The notes below the pieces were generated by a model, which had not been told where the DNA came from, made no database searches, and was given only the letters and a program-made list of their open reading frames with translations. This document shows positions 31,654 to 40,820 of a stretch of DNA of 64,000 nucleotides, piece after piece. The DNA lies in assembly GCA_039196965.1 (NCBI GenBank), contig JBCCUK010000011.1, forward strand, positions 1-64,000. The letters are read 5' to 3'. Position 1 is the first letter of the stretch. Every line of letters begins with the position of its first letter. The translations under genes were made by a program, and so were the position numbers. Origin of the DNA: CALLCD01 sp039196965. GTDB taxonomy: Bacteria > Pseudomonadota > Alphaproteobacteria > Caulobacterales > Hyphomonadaceae.

Positions 31654-34600
31654 ATGAATCCCGCAGAGTTTTCGATCAAGAATCGATTGATCGTTGTCCT
31701 GGTCATTATCGCTAGCCTGGTTGGTGGGTGGTCTGCATACACATCGATGCCGCGCTATGAGGATCCTGAATTCACGATCCGTACGGCGCAAATATTTACC
31801 GAGTATCCTGGCGCGAACCCGCTCGAGGTCGCTGAGGAAATCTCCGATCCGCTAGAGACCGCAATCCAGGAGCTCTCCGAGGTGGATGAGGTGCGGTCGA
31901 TATCGAGGGCAGGATTGTCGGAAATAAGTGTCGACATTAAATATGAATTCTCTCCGTCTAAGGATGATCTGCAACTGATATGGAGTAAGCTTCGCAACAA
32001 AGTCACAGATGCGACCGGCGCGCTGCCGCCAGGGGCTGGAACACCTTTTGTGTTCGATGATTTTGGCGATGTTTTTGGCGTGTATTATCTGCTGACTGGC
32101 GATGGATATTCCGCAGACGAATTGTTTGCCTATGCCAAGCAGTTGCGAAAAAGCCTCCTGCAGATTGACGGGGTAGGGAAAGTTTCGTTCAGCGGCCAGC
32201 AGACCGAGGCAATCTACGTTGAGATAGCAAGGGAGCGAGCGGCCAATCTCGGTGTTTCTGTCGGCAATGTTTATTCCTCTCTGCGTACCCAGAACTCTGT
32301 CGTTTCCGCGGGCGATATCAAGATTGGTGAAAATCGGATTGAGATCGCACCTTCCGGAGACATTGATTCGATCGAAGCCATTGAAAATCTGTTGGTATCC
32401 ACGTCGACGGACGGGTCACTTGTTTACCTGAAAGATATTGCAAATGTCAGCCGGGGTTTTATCGAGCCGGCGACGATGATGATCCGGTATAATGGAGAAC
32501 CGGCATTTGGGATAGGCATTGCAAATGTCTCCGGGATAAACGTTGTGGAGCTTGGCGAGGCTATAGATGCGAAACTTAAAGAAGTCGCATCGCTACGCCC
32601 TGCTGGCATGGTGCTGCATGAATTCTATCATCAGGGTAAGGCAGTTGATGCGGCGATAAGCGATTTCGCAGTCAACGTCGTTCTTGCTCTTGCGATCGTT
32701 CTTGTGACGCTGCTTATCTTTATGGGGCCGCGTTCCGGGATTGTCATCGGGTCTGTTTTGCTTCTGACCATTGCCGCGACCCTTGCAACTATGCAGTTCG
32801 TCGGCATTCCCATGCATCGTATTTCCCTAGGTGCCTTGATCATCGCTTTGGGTATGCTCGTGGACAATGCAATTGTTGTGACGGAGGGGATTCTTATCGG
32901 TGTCCAGAAAGGGCGGGCGAAACTCGATATTGCCAAGGAGATCGTCTCCAAAACAAAATGGCCTCTATTGGGCGGAACGCTGGTAGGCATCATCGCCTTT
33001 GCCCCTGTTGGTTTTGCGCCGGGCGATACAGCCGAGTATACGGGCGATCTTTTTTGGGTGATCCTGATATCGCTCTTATTTAGTTGGGTCTTCGCGCTCA
33101 CCCTAACGCCGACATTTTGTAGCTGGTTATTCAAAGAGAGCCAGTCTGGCGCTGAAATCGAAATAAAGGATGGCCTTTTCACCCGGCTCTTTAAGAAACT
33201 CGTCAGGGGCGCATTACTCCTCCGCTGGGGCGTGGTCAGCGCCAGCGTATTGCTCCTCGGAGGCGCGATATGGGGATTCCAATTTGTCAATGATGGTTTC
33301 TTTCCTTCGGCACCAACTCCTCAAATTGTCCTTGATTACTGGCTGCCGGAAAGTGCGGATATTACAACGACCGACCGGGATATGGCCGAGTTGGAAAAGC
33401 GTGTCATTGATCTTGATGGTGTCGAAACTGTGCAAACGCTTATCGGCGGCGGCACGCTTCGGTACATGCTGATCTATGATTTTGAATCGCAGAATCCCGC
33501 CTATGGTCAGATGCTGATCAAAGTCGAGGACATCAACGAGATCGATGAGCTTATCCCCGTCGTTCAGGAGATCGCTGAACAGCAAAACCCCAATGCTCAG
33601 GCCAAGGCGTGGCGCTTTATTCTGGGGCCTGGAACTGGGGCAAAAATTGAGGCCGCGTTCAGCGGGCCTGATCCAGCCGTTCTACGCACGCTCGCAGATC
33701 AAGCCAAGTCGATCATGGCGGCGGACGGTAGAGCTCTTGGAGTGAAAGACGACTGGCGGCAGCCGGTCAGCGTTCTTGAGCCTGTATATTCTGAGACAAA
33801 GGGGCGGCAGCTTGGCATCACACGCGAAGATTTTTCCAACGCTCTGCAGACAAATTTTTCCGGGCAGTCCGTAGGTGTTTACCGCGAGCGGGACACACTT
33901 ATTCCGATTATCTCAAGGGCTCCCGAGGCTGAACGTGTTGGCGTTGAGAATATTCGGCAGATCCAGGTGCTAAGTGAGAGCACTGGGAGAATTGCTCCCC
34001 TGTCGCAAGTTATGGATGGGGTGAAAACCGTTTGGCGTGATGGCCAACTGCTTCGCGAAAATCGCATTTGGACAATCAAAGCGCAAAGTGATCCGTATCC
34101 GGGAGAGCTGGCATCAGAACTTCTTGCGCGAGTGCGAGGTCCCATTGAGGCCATCCCACTGCCTCAAGGCTATTATTTAGAATGGGACGGTGAATACGGA
34201 TCCTCTAAGGAAGCAAATGAAAATCTTGCAAAGACACTTCCCATGGGATTTCTCGCCATGGTGCTGGTCGTGCTTCTCCTCTTCAATGCCCTTCGCCAGC
34301 CATTGGTAATCTTCCTTGTTGTTCCTTTGGCGCTTGTCGGCGTGGTGACTGGGCTGTTGGTAACAGCTACACCGCTCGAATTCATGGCGATCCTCGGTCT
34401 TCTGTCTTTGTCTGGTCTGTTGATCAAAAACGCTATCGTGCTTGTTGATCAGATGGATCTGGAAGTGCGCGCTGGGAAGCCTCGTCATGATGCGGTGGTA
34501 GATTCCGCCGCCAGTCGTGTGCGGCCTGTCATGATGGGATCACTTACTACCGTATTTGGCGTCCTGCCGCTTCTGGCGGATGGTTTCTTCCGTTCCATGG

Positions 34601-34713
34601 CCGTGGTGCTGGTGTTCGGTCTTACCTTCGCCACGCTTCTGACGCTTGTTGTCGTGCCCGTCTTATATGCGATTGCCTTTCGTATTCGCTCCTCTGAAAC
34701 CGCTCGAGCTTAG
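31654..34713 (+). CDS. RND-family efflux transporter, copy 1
   Basis: A 1019-aa inner-membrane proton-driven pump, full family length, with the two-fold repeat of 6 transmembrane helices and large periplasmic loops. In TM4 it has LGMLVDNAIVVTEG, so only the first of the two Asp residues of the AcrB pair is kept and the second is Asn. TM10 has LIKNAIVLVDQ with the conserved Lys. The N-terminus MNPAEFSIKNRLIVVL marks a subfamily shared with the second copy. The adaptor and outer-membrane factor are in the same operon. Substrate unknown. Confidence 0.95.
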   Translation: MNPAEFSIKNRLIVVLVIIASLVGGWSAYTSMPRYEDPEFTIRTAQIFTEYPGANPLEVAEEISDPLETAIQELSEVDEVRSISRAGLSEISVDIKYEFSPSKDDLQLIWSKLRNKVTDATGALPPGAGTPFVFDDFGDVFGVYYLLTGDGYSADELFAYAKQLRKSLLQIDGVGKVSFSGQQTEAIYVEIARERAANLGVSVGNVYSSLRTQNSVVSAGDIKIGENRIEIAPSGDIDSIEAIENLLVSTSTDGSLVYLKDIANVSRGFIEPATMMIRYNGEPAFGIGIANVSGINVVELGEAIDAKLKEVASLRPAGMVLHEFYHQGKAVDAAISDFAVNVVLALAIVLVTLLIFMGPRSGIVIGSVLLLTIAATLATMQFVGIPMHRISLGALIIALGMLVDNAIVVTEGILIGVQKGRAKLDIAKEIVSKTKWPLLGGTLVGIIAFAPVGFAPGDTAEYTGDLFWVILISLLFSWVFALTLTPTFCSWLFKESQSGAEIEIKDGLFTRLFKKLVRGALLLRWGVVSASVLLLGGAIWGFQFVNDGFFPSAPTPQIVLDYWLPESADITTTDRDMAELEKRVIDLDGVETVQTLIGGGTLRYMLIYDFESQNPAYGQMLIKVEDINEIDELIPVVQEIAEQQNPNAQAKAWRFILGPGTGAKIEAAFSGPDPAVLRTLADQAKSIMAADGRALGVKDDWRQPVSVLEPVYSETKGRQLGITREDFSNALQTNFSGQSVGVYRERDTLIPIISRAPEAERVGVENIRQIQVLSESTGRIAPLSQVMDGVKTVWRDGQLLRENRIWTIKAQSDPYPGELASELLARVRGPIEAIPLPQGYYLEWDGEYGSSKEANENLAKTLPMGFLAMVLVVLLLFNALRQPLVIFLVVPLALVGVVTGLLVTATPLEFMAILGLLSLSGLLIKNAIVLVDQMDLEVRAGKPRHDAVVDSAASRVRPVMMGSLTTVFGVLPLLADGFFRSMAVVLVFGLTFATLLTLVVVPVLYAIAFRIRSSETARA

Positions 34714-34721
34714 ATATAGCC

Positions 34722-36125
34722 ATGCAAATTAAATCCACCGGTCTTTTCGGCCTTTTATTAGGTCTCGCGCTGTCGGCTTGTATAAATTTGCCGGAGCAAC
34801 CAGACACCGCAGAGAATGTTTCTAAGGATCTCAGCCTGCCGGAGGAATGGCAGCAGGGAGATGTTATAGAAGATCCTGCCCCTCAGGTTGGATGGATCGG
34901 CAGCTTCGAGGACGACATCCTGTCCGCTTTGGTTGTGGAGGCGCAGTCGAACAATAATGATTTACGGGTGGCGGGCGCAAATGTGAGTCGCGCACTTGCG
35001 CTTTCGAGATCCGCGGGAGCAAATCTAAAACCGGCTGTGGATCTGGTCACGAACGTGGCCGAATCCGGGATTTTGGATGAAGATGGCCCGGTTGCCTTCA
35101 ATCCACTTGAGCCGTTTCAGACGGCCGGGTTGAGACTACAATGGGAGGTCGACGTCTGGGGACGTTTACGGGCTGCGGACCGTGCTGCTGGTTCTGATGT
35201 GGAGGCCACTGCTGCTGATTATCTGTTCAGCCAGTATTCCATCGCGGCAGCCGTGGCACGCACCTATTTTATTGCCATTGAAGCAATGCTTCAGGAGCAA
35301 ATCGCCCTCGACACCAAGGAGGCGCTGGAGGAAATACTCCGCATTGTTCGGCTTCAGTTCGAGAATGGCGTTGCGGCTTCACAAGATGTCGCGCTGGCTC
35401 GTAGCGATTTGGCGACCACGATTGACGCTGCTGAGAGTATTTCCGGCGCGAAGCGGGATGCGCTTCGGGCGCTAGAAATATTGGTCGGCCGCTACCCTGG
35501 CGCTCAAATCTCGATTCAGTCCGCGCTACCGCAATTGCCTTCAGGTCCGGCTCCGGGCTTGCCGTCCGAAATTCTTGAGCGCCGACCTGACCTCATCGCA
35601 GCTGAGCGCCGGGTTGCAGCTGCCTTTGACCGCGTCACCTCTGCCAAGGCAGCGCGGCTACCAACCATCAGCCTCAACAGCCAGATAGGCGGTGCGTCAG
35701 ATGAGCTTTCCAATCTCCTGGACCCAGCAAATGTGGTCTGGTCCGTCGGCGGCAACCTTCTTGCCCCTATCTTTGACGGTGGCCGTCGTCGGGCCCAAGT
35801 CGAGATCACGACTGCGGAGCAGGAAGCTTCGCTTGCCCAGTATCGACAAGCTGCTTTGCAAGCTTTCGAGGATGTCGAAGGAAGTCTGGATCAGGGCCAG
35901 GTCCTCGCCCGCCGTCTCGTGGCACTGCAAGAAGCTGCTGACACCGCCAACGAAGCGCTGAGATTGTCTGAGCTTCGGTTTCGGACTGGTGAGACAGACC
36001 TAATTGATGTTCTAACCATCCAGCAGCGGGTCTTCTCAACGCAAAGTAATTGGGTCGCTGCCCAGAGGCTTATTCTCGAGCAACGGGTCGATCTCAATCT
36101 CGCACTTGGCGGATCTTGGGAATAA
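34722..36125 (+). CDS. NodT-family outer-membrane efflux factor, copy 1
   Basis: A 467-aa TolC-like outer-membrane channel lipoprotein (signal MQIKSTGLFGLLLGLALSAC, Cys20). It has two OEP repeats: the first around LRLQWEVDVWGRLRAADRAAG (about 127-150) and the second around LVGRYPGAQISIQSALPQLP to LPSEILERRPDLIAAERRVAAAFDRV (about 245-305). It lies 8 nt after the RND gene and completes the tripartite pump. Confidence 0.93.
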   Translation: MQIKSTGLFGLLLGLALSACINLPEQPDTAENVSKDLSLPEEWQQGDVIEDPAPQVGWIGSFEDDILSALVVEAQSNNNDLRVAGANVSRALALSRSAGANLKPAVDLVTNVAESGILDEDGPVAFNPLEPFQTAGLRLQWEVDVWGRLRAADRAAGSDVEATAADYLFSQYSIAAAVARTYFIAIEAMLQEQIALDTKEALEEILRIVRLQFENGVAASQDVALARSDLATTIDAAESISGAKRDALRALEILVGRYPGAQISIQSALPQLPSGPAPGLPSEILERRPDLIAAERRVAAAFDRVTSAKAARLPTISLNSQIGGASDELSNLLDPANVVWSVGGNLLAPIFDGGRRRAQVEITTAEQEASLAQYRQAALQAFEDVEGSLDQGQVLARRLVALQEAADTANEALRLSELRFRTGETDLIDVLTIQQRVFSTQSNWVAAQRLILEQRVDLNLALGGSWE

Positions 36126-36204
36126 GCCAGCTATAGTGTTGGTCTATTCGGAACGCCGTTATTGCAAGATGCTGACCATGCTTCCTCGGATATCAAGATT
36201 GGTT

Positions 36205-36258
36205 TAAAATCCCATTGCGCGGAGCCCACTTTGCAGTAGGTCTCGGCATGGGATTTTA
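36205..36258. terminator. Long inverted repeat between convergent genes
   Basis: TAAAATCCCAT (36205-36215) pairs perfectly with ATGGGATTTTA (36248-36258) around a 32-nt loop. It is placed between the outer-membrane factor and the crotonase gene, both reading towards it; probably a bidirectional terminator. Confidence 0.5.
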
Positions 36259-36271
36259 GTACGTGGAAAGA

Positions 36272-37057
36272 CTATTTTCCCGTAAATTGGGGCCGTTTTT
36301 TATCCATGAAGGTTTTAATGCCGATCGCGGCATCCTCGGTGGAGTAGATCGACCGAACCTCCGGATAGAGAGTATCAGCTGCAGCCTCCAGACCATGATT
36401 CTGAGCTCGGCGGGCAGTACGCAGCGTCGCCCGAACGCCCCGGGGCGCGTGGGCCGCAATTCTCTTTGCCATACTAAATGAGTGGTCGAAGACATCACCG
36501 GGAGCGACGATGTCCTGGACCATGCCGAGGCGCTTTGCTTCCTCCGCATCGAACACATCTCCTGTGAGGAGGTACCGCATCGCGTTCTGATACCCGCTAG
36601 CAAGCGGCCAACGAATGGTGCCGCCTCCGAATGGGAATATACCTCGGGAAATTTCAAGCTGTGCAAACTTGGCATTATCGCCTGCAACAACAATGTCCGA
36701 AGCAAGGGTTAGTTCTACACCAACGGTAAAACACGCCCCCTGAGCTGCCATAACCACAGGGCGGGTGGGGCGTTCGGTCAGGATGCTCCAGGGATCTCGC
36801 TCATCGGCTTCGAGCCAACTCTCCGACTTAGGCGACATCAGATGCTCGGCGCAGTCGGGCAGTTCAAGCCCAGCACAGAAATGGTCGCCTTCCCCGTAAA
36901 GAAGTCCAACACGAGCATCCGTGTTTGCTTCAAACTCACCATAGGCGGCAGCGAGCGCTTTCATCATTTCGAAATTCATGGCGTTGCGTTTGTCGGCGCG
37001 GTTGAGGCCAATAAGAAACACTGAGTCGCGGAGTTCGGTTTTAACAAGGTTCGACAT
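36272..37057 (-). CDS. Enoyl-CoA hydratase/isomerase (crotonase) family protein
   Basis: A 261-aa crotonase-fold enzyme acting on acyl-CoA. The oxyanion-hole segments are GDHFCAGLELPD (about 58-69) and ACFTVGVELTLASDIV (about 101-116), whose Glu matches crotonase Glu144. FAQLEISRGIFPFGGG provides the second Glu (Glu164 equivalent), so hydratase chemistry is plausible. It is convergent with the efflux operon and 120 nt downstream of the TetR gene on the same strand, so it may belong to that regulon. Confidence 0.88.
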   Translation of the reverse strand: MSNLVKTELRDSVFLIGLNRADKRNAMNFEMMKALAAAYGEFEANTDARVGLLYGEGDHFCAGLELPDCAEHLMSPKSESWLEADERDPWSILTERPTRPVVMAAQGACFTVGVELTLASDIVVAGDNAKFAQLEISRGIFPFGGGTIRWPLASGYQNAMRYLLTGDVFDAEEAKRLGMVQDIVAPGDVFDHSFSMAKRIAAHAPRGVRATLRTARRAQNHGLEAAADTLYPEVRSIYSTEDAAIGIKTFMDKKRPQFTGK

Positions 37058-37180
37058 GCTGGCGTCCTTCGATTGAGTTTCAAATGTTATGAGCTCCGGG
37101 CGTCCGGAGGTTTGGCAATAAGGTTGTGTGCTCTAGTTTATACGCTGCTGTTGGGTAACTGTTGAAAAGGTATCTAAAAT

Positions 37181-37750
37181 TCAATTTGTAATGCGATCCA
37201 ACAACCAGCGGAGAGTTTTTTTCTGACGGGTGCCTGTCCAGTAATCCGGATCTGATAGGGCGTTGATGGCAATGCCGTCCAGTGTGGCCATGATCGTATC
37301 GACAAACCGTTCAGTATCCGAAGAAATGGAATCGCTATCATCAACCCGGTTGTGGAGACGCTGGCGAATCTCTTGAAGGCGAACATTACTCACTTGTCTT
37401 AGCTTCGGTCTTCCAATGCTCAAGGCCCAGAAGATAAGCCAGATCTTTAGTTCCTCTGATTTCTCTTCGTCCAGCGGCAGAAACTCGCGAAATACGTCCT
37501 CCGGTGTTGCCCCCGGCATATCGTCAACGCGCTGTGTCCGCTCGGAAGCCGAGGCAATTGCTTGATCCAGAACAGCAGAGATCAGCTCATCCTTAGAACT
37601 GAACCAGTGATTTATGAGCCCGATCGTGCAGCCGGCCTGATCGGCGATCTTTCGCATGGACAAGGCTTCCGGCCCTTGAGATGTTAGCAATTTGGACGCA
37701 GCCATAACCACTTCTGCGCGGCGTGTATCCGGATCGACGATTTTCGGCAT
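37181..37750 (-). CDS. TetR/AcrR-family regulator of the oxidative cluster
   Basis: A 189-aa protein. N-terminal HTH: LLTSQGPEALSMRKIADQAGCTIGLINHWFSSKDELISAVLDQAI (about 22-66), of BetI-like flavour, with a helical ligand-binding C-terminal domain. It is divergent from the PhyH gene; a perfect 22-bp inverted repeat ends just before the PhyH ribosome-binding site. It probably represses the plus-strand oxidative genes and perhaps itself. Confidence 0.9.
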   Translation of the reverse strand: MPKIVDPDTRRAEVVMAASKLLTSQGPEALSMRKIADQAGCTIGLINHWFSSKDELISAVLDQAIASASERTQRVDDMPGATPEDVFREFLPLDEEKSEELKIWLIFWALSIGRPKLRQVSNVRLQEIRQRLHNRVDDSDSISSDTERFVDTIMATLDGIAINALSDPDYWTGTRQKKTLRWLLDRITN

Positions 37751-37797
37751 TCGAACGGGCCCTTGATTTTTCTGGTTGTAGTCTAGCTAATTTTCCG

Positions 37798-37819
37798 ATA
37801 CATATCAACCGATATGTAT
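37798..37819. promoter_or_regulatory. TetR operator, perfect 9-4-9 inverted repeat
   Basis: ATACATATC-AACC-GATATGTAT, directly followed by AAGGAGG and the PhyH ATG at 37836. Arms and spacing are typical of TetR-family sites, and the location would block transcription of the operon. Confidence 0.75.
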
Positions 37820-37835
37820 AAGGAGGAAGCGAGAT

Positions 37836-38771
37836 ATGAGTGTTGAACTTAAGCATTTTGATATTTCGGATGACTGGCAATCGATCCTCTCTCAAATAGA
37901 GAGTGATGGTGGTGTCATCGTAGAGAATTTTATCCCAGAAGAGTTGCGGCTGAGGATCATTGAAGAGCTAAAGCCTCATGCCGATGGGTTCGAGCCTGGC
38001 GTAACCGGCGGAGCCGTGAAGCAGATCTTCGGCGGCTTTCAGACCAAGCGTTTCACGGGCCTGCCGACAAAGTCGCCGTCCTTCGTCCATGTCATCGACC
38101 ATGATCTTATGCATGAGTGGGCCGAACAAAGCTTCAATTCTGATTATTGGCTCAATACTGCCCAGGCAATGATCGTCGGGCCTGGCTCGCCAGCCCAAAT
38201 GCTCCACCGCGATGTCGGCAATTGGCCGCTTGTGCTCTCACTGGGTAAGGACGGCCCTGAAGGGCTCGTAAGTATTTTACTGGCTATTTCGGACTTCACT
38301 CTCGAAAATGGCGCGACCCAAGTTGTCCCGGGTAGTCATAAGTGGGACAATTTTGATATTGCGGCGCAAGGTCCAGACTCAGATCAGATCACCCAAGCTG
38401 TAATGCCTGCAGGCTCTGCGCTCATGTATACTGGTAAAACGATCCATGGAGCCGGGGAGAATTCTTCGGATGACGTCTGGCGCTTCGGTATTCATATGAG
38501 CTTTACGCTTGGCGAATTGACGCCTGAGGAAGCACTGCCTGTGACTGTTCCATGGGACGTTGCGAAAAACTTCTCGGAACGTGTCCAGCACATGCTGGGG
38601 TATTTTTCTCACCGAACTTTCCTTCCAGACTGGCCAATTCTATGGACTTCCAATTACCGGGATATCCGCGAATCTCTCGAGCCACCCGCCTCTGGCGACT
38701 ATGTGAGCTCTGGTGCGAGAACACTCGGGGCCGTTGATGTCGGAGCTGCCGAAGACGTTCCCACCGAATAA
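37836..38771 (+). CDS. Phytanoyl-CoA dioxygenase (PhyH) family protein
   Basis: A 311-aa Fe(II)/2-oxoglutarate oxygenase. Metal ligands visible are His124-x-Asp126 (LHRDVGNWP) and His204 (TIHGAGENSS), with Arg216 as candidate 2-oxoglutarate anchor. It has a strong AAGGAGG ribosome-binding site. First gene after the operator of the divergent TetR; the next genes are a SnoaL-like protein and a Baeyer-Villiger monooxygenase, suggesting oxidative breakdown or tailoring of a hydrophobic compound. Not closely similar to the lux-operon PhyH protein. Substrate unknown. Confidence 0.88.
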   Translation: MSVELKHFDISDDWQSILSQIESDGGVIVENFIPEELRLRIIEELKPHADGFEPGVTGGAVKQIFGGFQTKRFTGLPTKSPSFVHVIDHDLMHEWAEQSFNSDYWLNTAQAMIVGPGSPAQMLHRDVGNWPLVLSLGKDGPEGLVSILLAISDFTLENGATQVVPGSHKWDNFDIAAQGPDSDQITQAVMPAGSALMYTGKTIHGAGENSSDDVWRFGIHMSFTLGELTPEEALPVTVPWDVAKNFSERVQHMLGYFSHRTFLPDWPILWTSNYRDIRESLEPPASGDYVSSGARTLGAVDVGAAEDVPTE

Positions 38772-38819
38772 TCGCCAGGGCAAACACAGCATACTCCCGA
38801 GAAGAATGGAGGTTCATTC

Positions 38820-39218
38820 GTGGACACAGATTATCAGTCGAATATTGACATGATTGTTGATTTGCCCGGTCGCATTCCAGATCGCCTGGATGAGGTCGGC
38901 GACCGGTTCTTGCCGGAATTTCAGTGGCATTATTTCAACAAGGGTATTCCAGAGATCAACAAAACCTATGATGGCCTTGAGGGACTCAAAACCTTCTTTG
39001 CTGATCTCGGGCGGATTACAGGCGGTACATTCAGCGTAAAAGCAAAAACAGCCTATGCTATTGGATCCGAACTTGTTGTTGTGCACGCTATTCCGTCTAT
39101 GACGATTGACGGTATGAAACTCGAAACCGACGCGGCAGTTGTCTGGCGCATTGTGGATGGGAAGATCGCTGAAGCTTGGGATATTCCGGGTTTGAACTCT
39201 GCAATCCGGCCGCTTTAG
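38820..39218 (+). CDS. SnoaL/NTF2-like fold protein
   Basis: A 132-aa cone-shaped alpha+beta fold protein of the SnoaL/limonene-epoxide-hydrolase type. FQWHYFNKGIPEINKTYDGLEGLKTFFADLG, then VVHAIPSMTIDGMKLETDAAVVWRIVDGKIAEAWDIPG, is the usual pattern ending in the 'W.I.DGKI.E.WD' strand pair. GTG start preceded by GGAGG. Members are small isomerases, hydrolases or substrate binders. It likely acts on an intermediate of the neighbouring oxygenases. Confidence 0.8.
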   Translation: MDTDYQSNIDMIVDLPGRIPDRLDEVGDRFLPEFQWHYFNKGIPEINKTYDGLEGLKTFFADLGRITGGTFSVKAKTAYAIGSELVVVHAIPSMTIDGMKLETDAAVVWRIVDGKIAEAWDIPGLNSAIRPL

Positions 39219-39317
39219 AGTACTGTGAGAGCGCCCATCGCCTCGATTGAGGGGGGCGCGCGATCTTCCATTAAAAAGAATAAACAAGAGGCCAAGCCAT
39301 ACCTTTGGAGGGGGGAT

Positions 39318-40766
39318 ATGAAACAGAAAGACGTTGTGATTGTCGGTGCCGGCTTCGGTGGCATCGGTATGGGGCATAAGTTAAAACAGGCTGGATTCGA
39401 AGATTTCGTTATAATTGACAAAAACTCTGGTCCCGGTGGTACCTGGCGAACGAATACTTATCCGGGGGCTGAATGTGATATCCCCTCCTTCCTCTATTCC
39501 TATTCGTTCGGTCCAAAAATGGCCTGGACGCGCAAGTGGTCGGGTCAGGAAGAAATTCTCGCCTACGTGGAAAAGTGTGTTGATGCTTTTGGTATCCGCC
39601 CGAACATGCGGTTCGGGAACGCCATTACATCAGCCACATTTGATACTGCGACGCATCGCTGGCGTATCAGCCTTGATAATGGCGAAATCTATGAATGCCG
39701 TCATTTCATTTCTTCTATAGGGCAACTCCACGTCCCAAATTGGGTGAATTATCTAGGTCAGGACAAATTTCACGGTCCGATTTTTCACTCAGCGGAGTGG
39801 GATCACAGCGTCGACCTCAAAGGTAAGCGCATCGGTGTGATCGGGAATGCTGCGAGCGCATTGCAATTCATTCCCGAAGTCGCCAAGCAGGCTGGTGAAC
39901 TTACTGTTTATCAGCGCACAGCAAACTGGGTGCTGCCGAAGGGAAACAAGACATATTCAGGTTTCGTAAGAGCTATTTTACGGCACGTTCCGGGCATTGC
40001 CCGATTGTATCGTCATATGATCTGGGCACAGGGGGAGCATATGCTCTTTCCTGTTATGGAAGGATCGAAGTTTCACGAAAGGCTGCTGGGCGGTATGTTT
40101 CGGCGCAATTTCCAGAAACAGGTCAAAGATCTTGAGCTGCGTGAAGCCTTGACGCCACCTTATCCCTTAGGTGCGCGCCGGGTTTTGTTGTCTGATAATT
40201 ATTATGATGCGTTGACCCGCGATAATGTTGATCTCGTAACGGACCCCATAGATCACTTTGATGACAAAGGGATCGTAACGAAAGATGGCCAGCACAAGGC
40301 CCTCGATATGGTTATTCTCGGGACTGGTTTTCAGACGAATCCGTTCCTCCAGACACTTCAAATAACGGGGCGAACTGGCCGGAGCTTGAGGGAGCATTGG
40401 GGCAATGGGGGCGCAAGGGCCTATCTTGGCATTGCCGTTCCGGAGTTTCCGAATCTCCATCTTATGTACGGACCGAATACGAATTCGGGCCATACCTCGA
40501 TGATTATCAAACTTGAGGCCCAGATCGATTACATTGTGAAACTGATCAAGCTTGCAGACAAAGGTGCAATCGAAGTTACCAAACGTGCGGCGGACGCCTT
40601 CGATGAGGAGATGCAAACGCGCTTGAGTGCCAGCCAGTGGAATAAAATCGGCCGTAGCTATTATAAGGATGGTGACCGCATAACCGCGAATTGGCCCGGC
40701 TCCTCTCGCGAGTATCAGAAAAGGACCGAGCGTCCTGATCATAGTGATTTTGAACTGGTGTCGTGA
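39318..40766 (+). CDS. Baeyer-Villiger-type flavin monooxygenase
   Basis: A 482-aa FAD/NADPH monooxygenase that inserts oxygen next to a carbonyl. FAD Rossmann GAGFGGIG at residues 10-17, GGTWRTNTYPGAECD (40-54), the BVMO fingerprint FHGPIFHSAEWD (151-162) and the NADPH Rossmann GVIGNAAS (173-180). Start ATG 39318 follows GGAGGGGGG. It follows the SnoaL-like gene; with the PhyH enzyme it forms a probable catabolic or detoxification set for ketone-bearing hydrophobic compounds. Confidence 0.93.
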   Translation: MKQKDVVIVGAGFGGIGMGHKLKQAGFEDFVIIDKNSGPGGTWRTNTYPGAECDIPSFLYSYSFGPKMAWTRKWSGQEEILAYVEKCVDAFGIRPNMRFGNAITSATFDTATHRWRISLDNGEIYECRHFISSIGQLHVPNWVNYLGQDKFHGPIFHSAEWDHSVDLKGKRIGVIGNAASALQFIPEVAKQAGELTVYQRTANWVLPKGNKTYSGFVRAILRHVPGIARLYRHMIWAQGEHMLFPVMEGSKFHERLLGGMFRRNFQKQVKDLELREALTPPYPLGARRVLLSDNYYDALTRDNVDLVTDPIDHFDDKGIVTKDGQHKALDMVILGTGFQTNPFLQTLQITGRTGRSLREHWGNGGARAYLGIAVPEFPNLHLMYGPNTNSGHTSMIIKLEAQIDYIVKLIKLADKGAIEVTKRAADAFDEEMQTRLSASQWNKIGRSYYKDGDRITANWPGSSREYQKRTERPDHSDFELVS

Positions 40767-40820
40767 GATTGATTGTGCTGGCTTGATAGTATCAAATCTG
40801 TTCAAAGAATGAGAAGCCTG

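Noticed and set aside
31755..34488. Several long minus-strand ORFs inside the RND pump gene
   Set aside because: Shadows of a well-conserved coding gene; the same pattern appears in the second pump copy.
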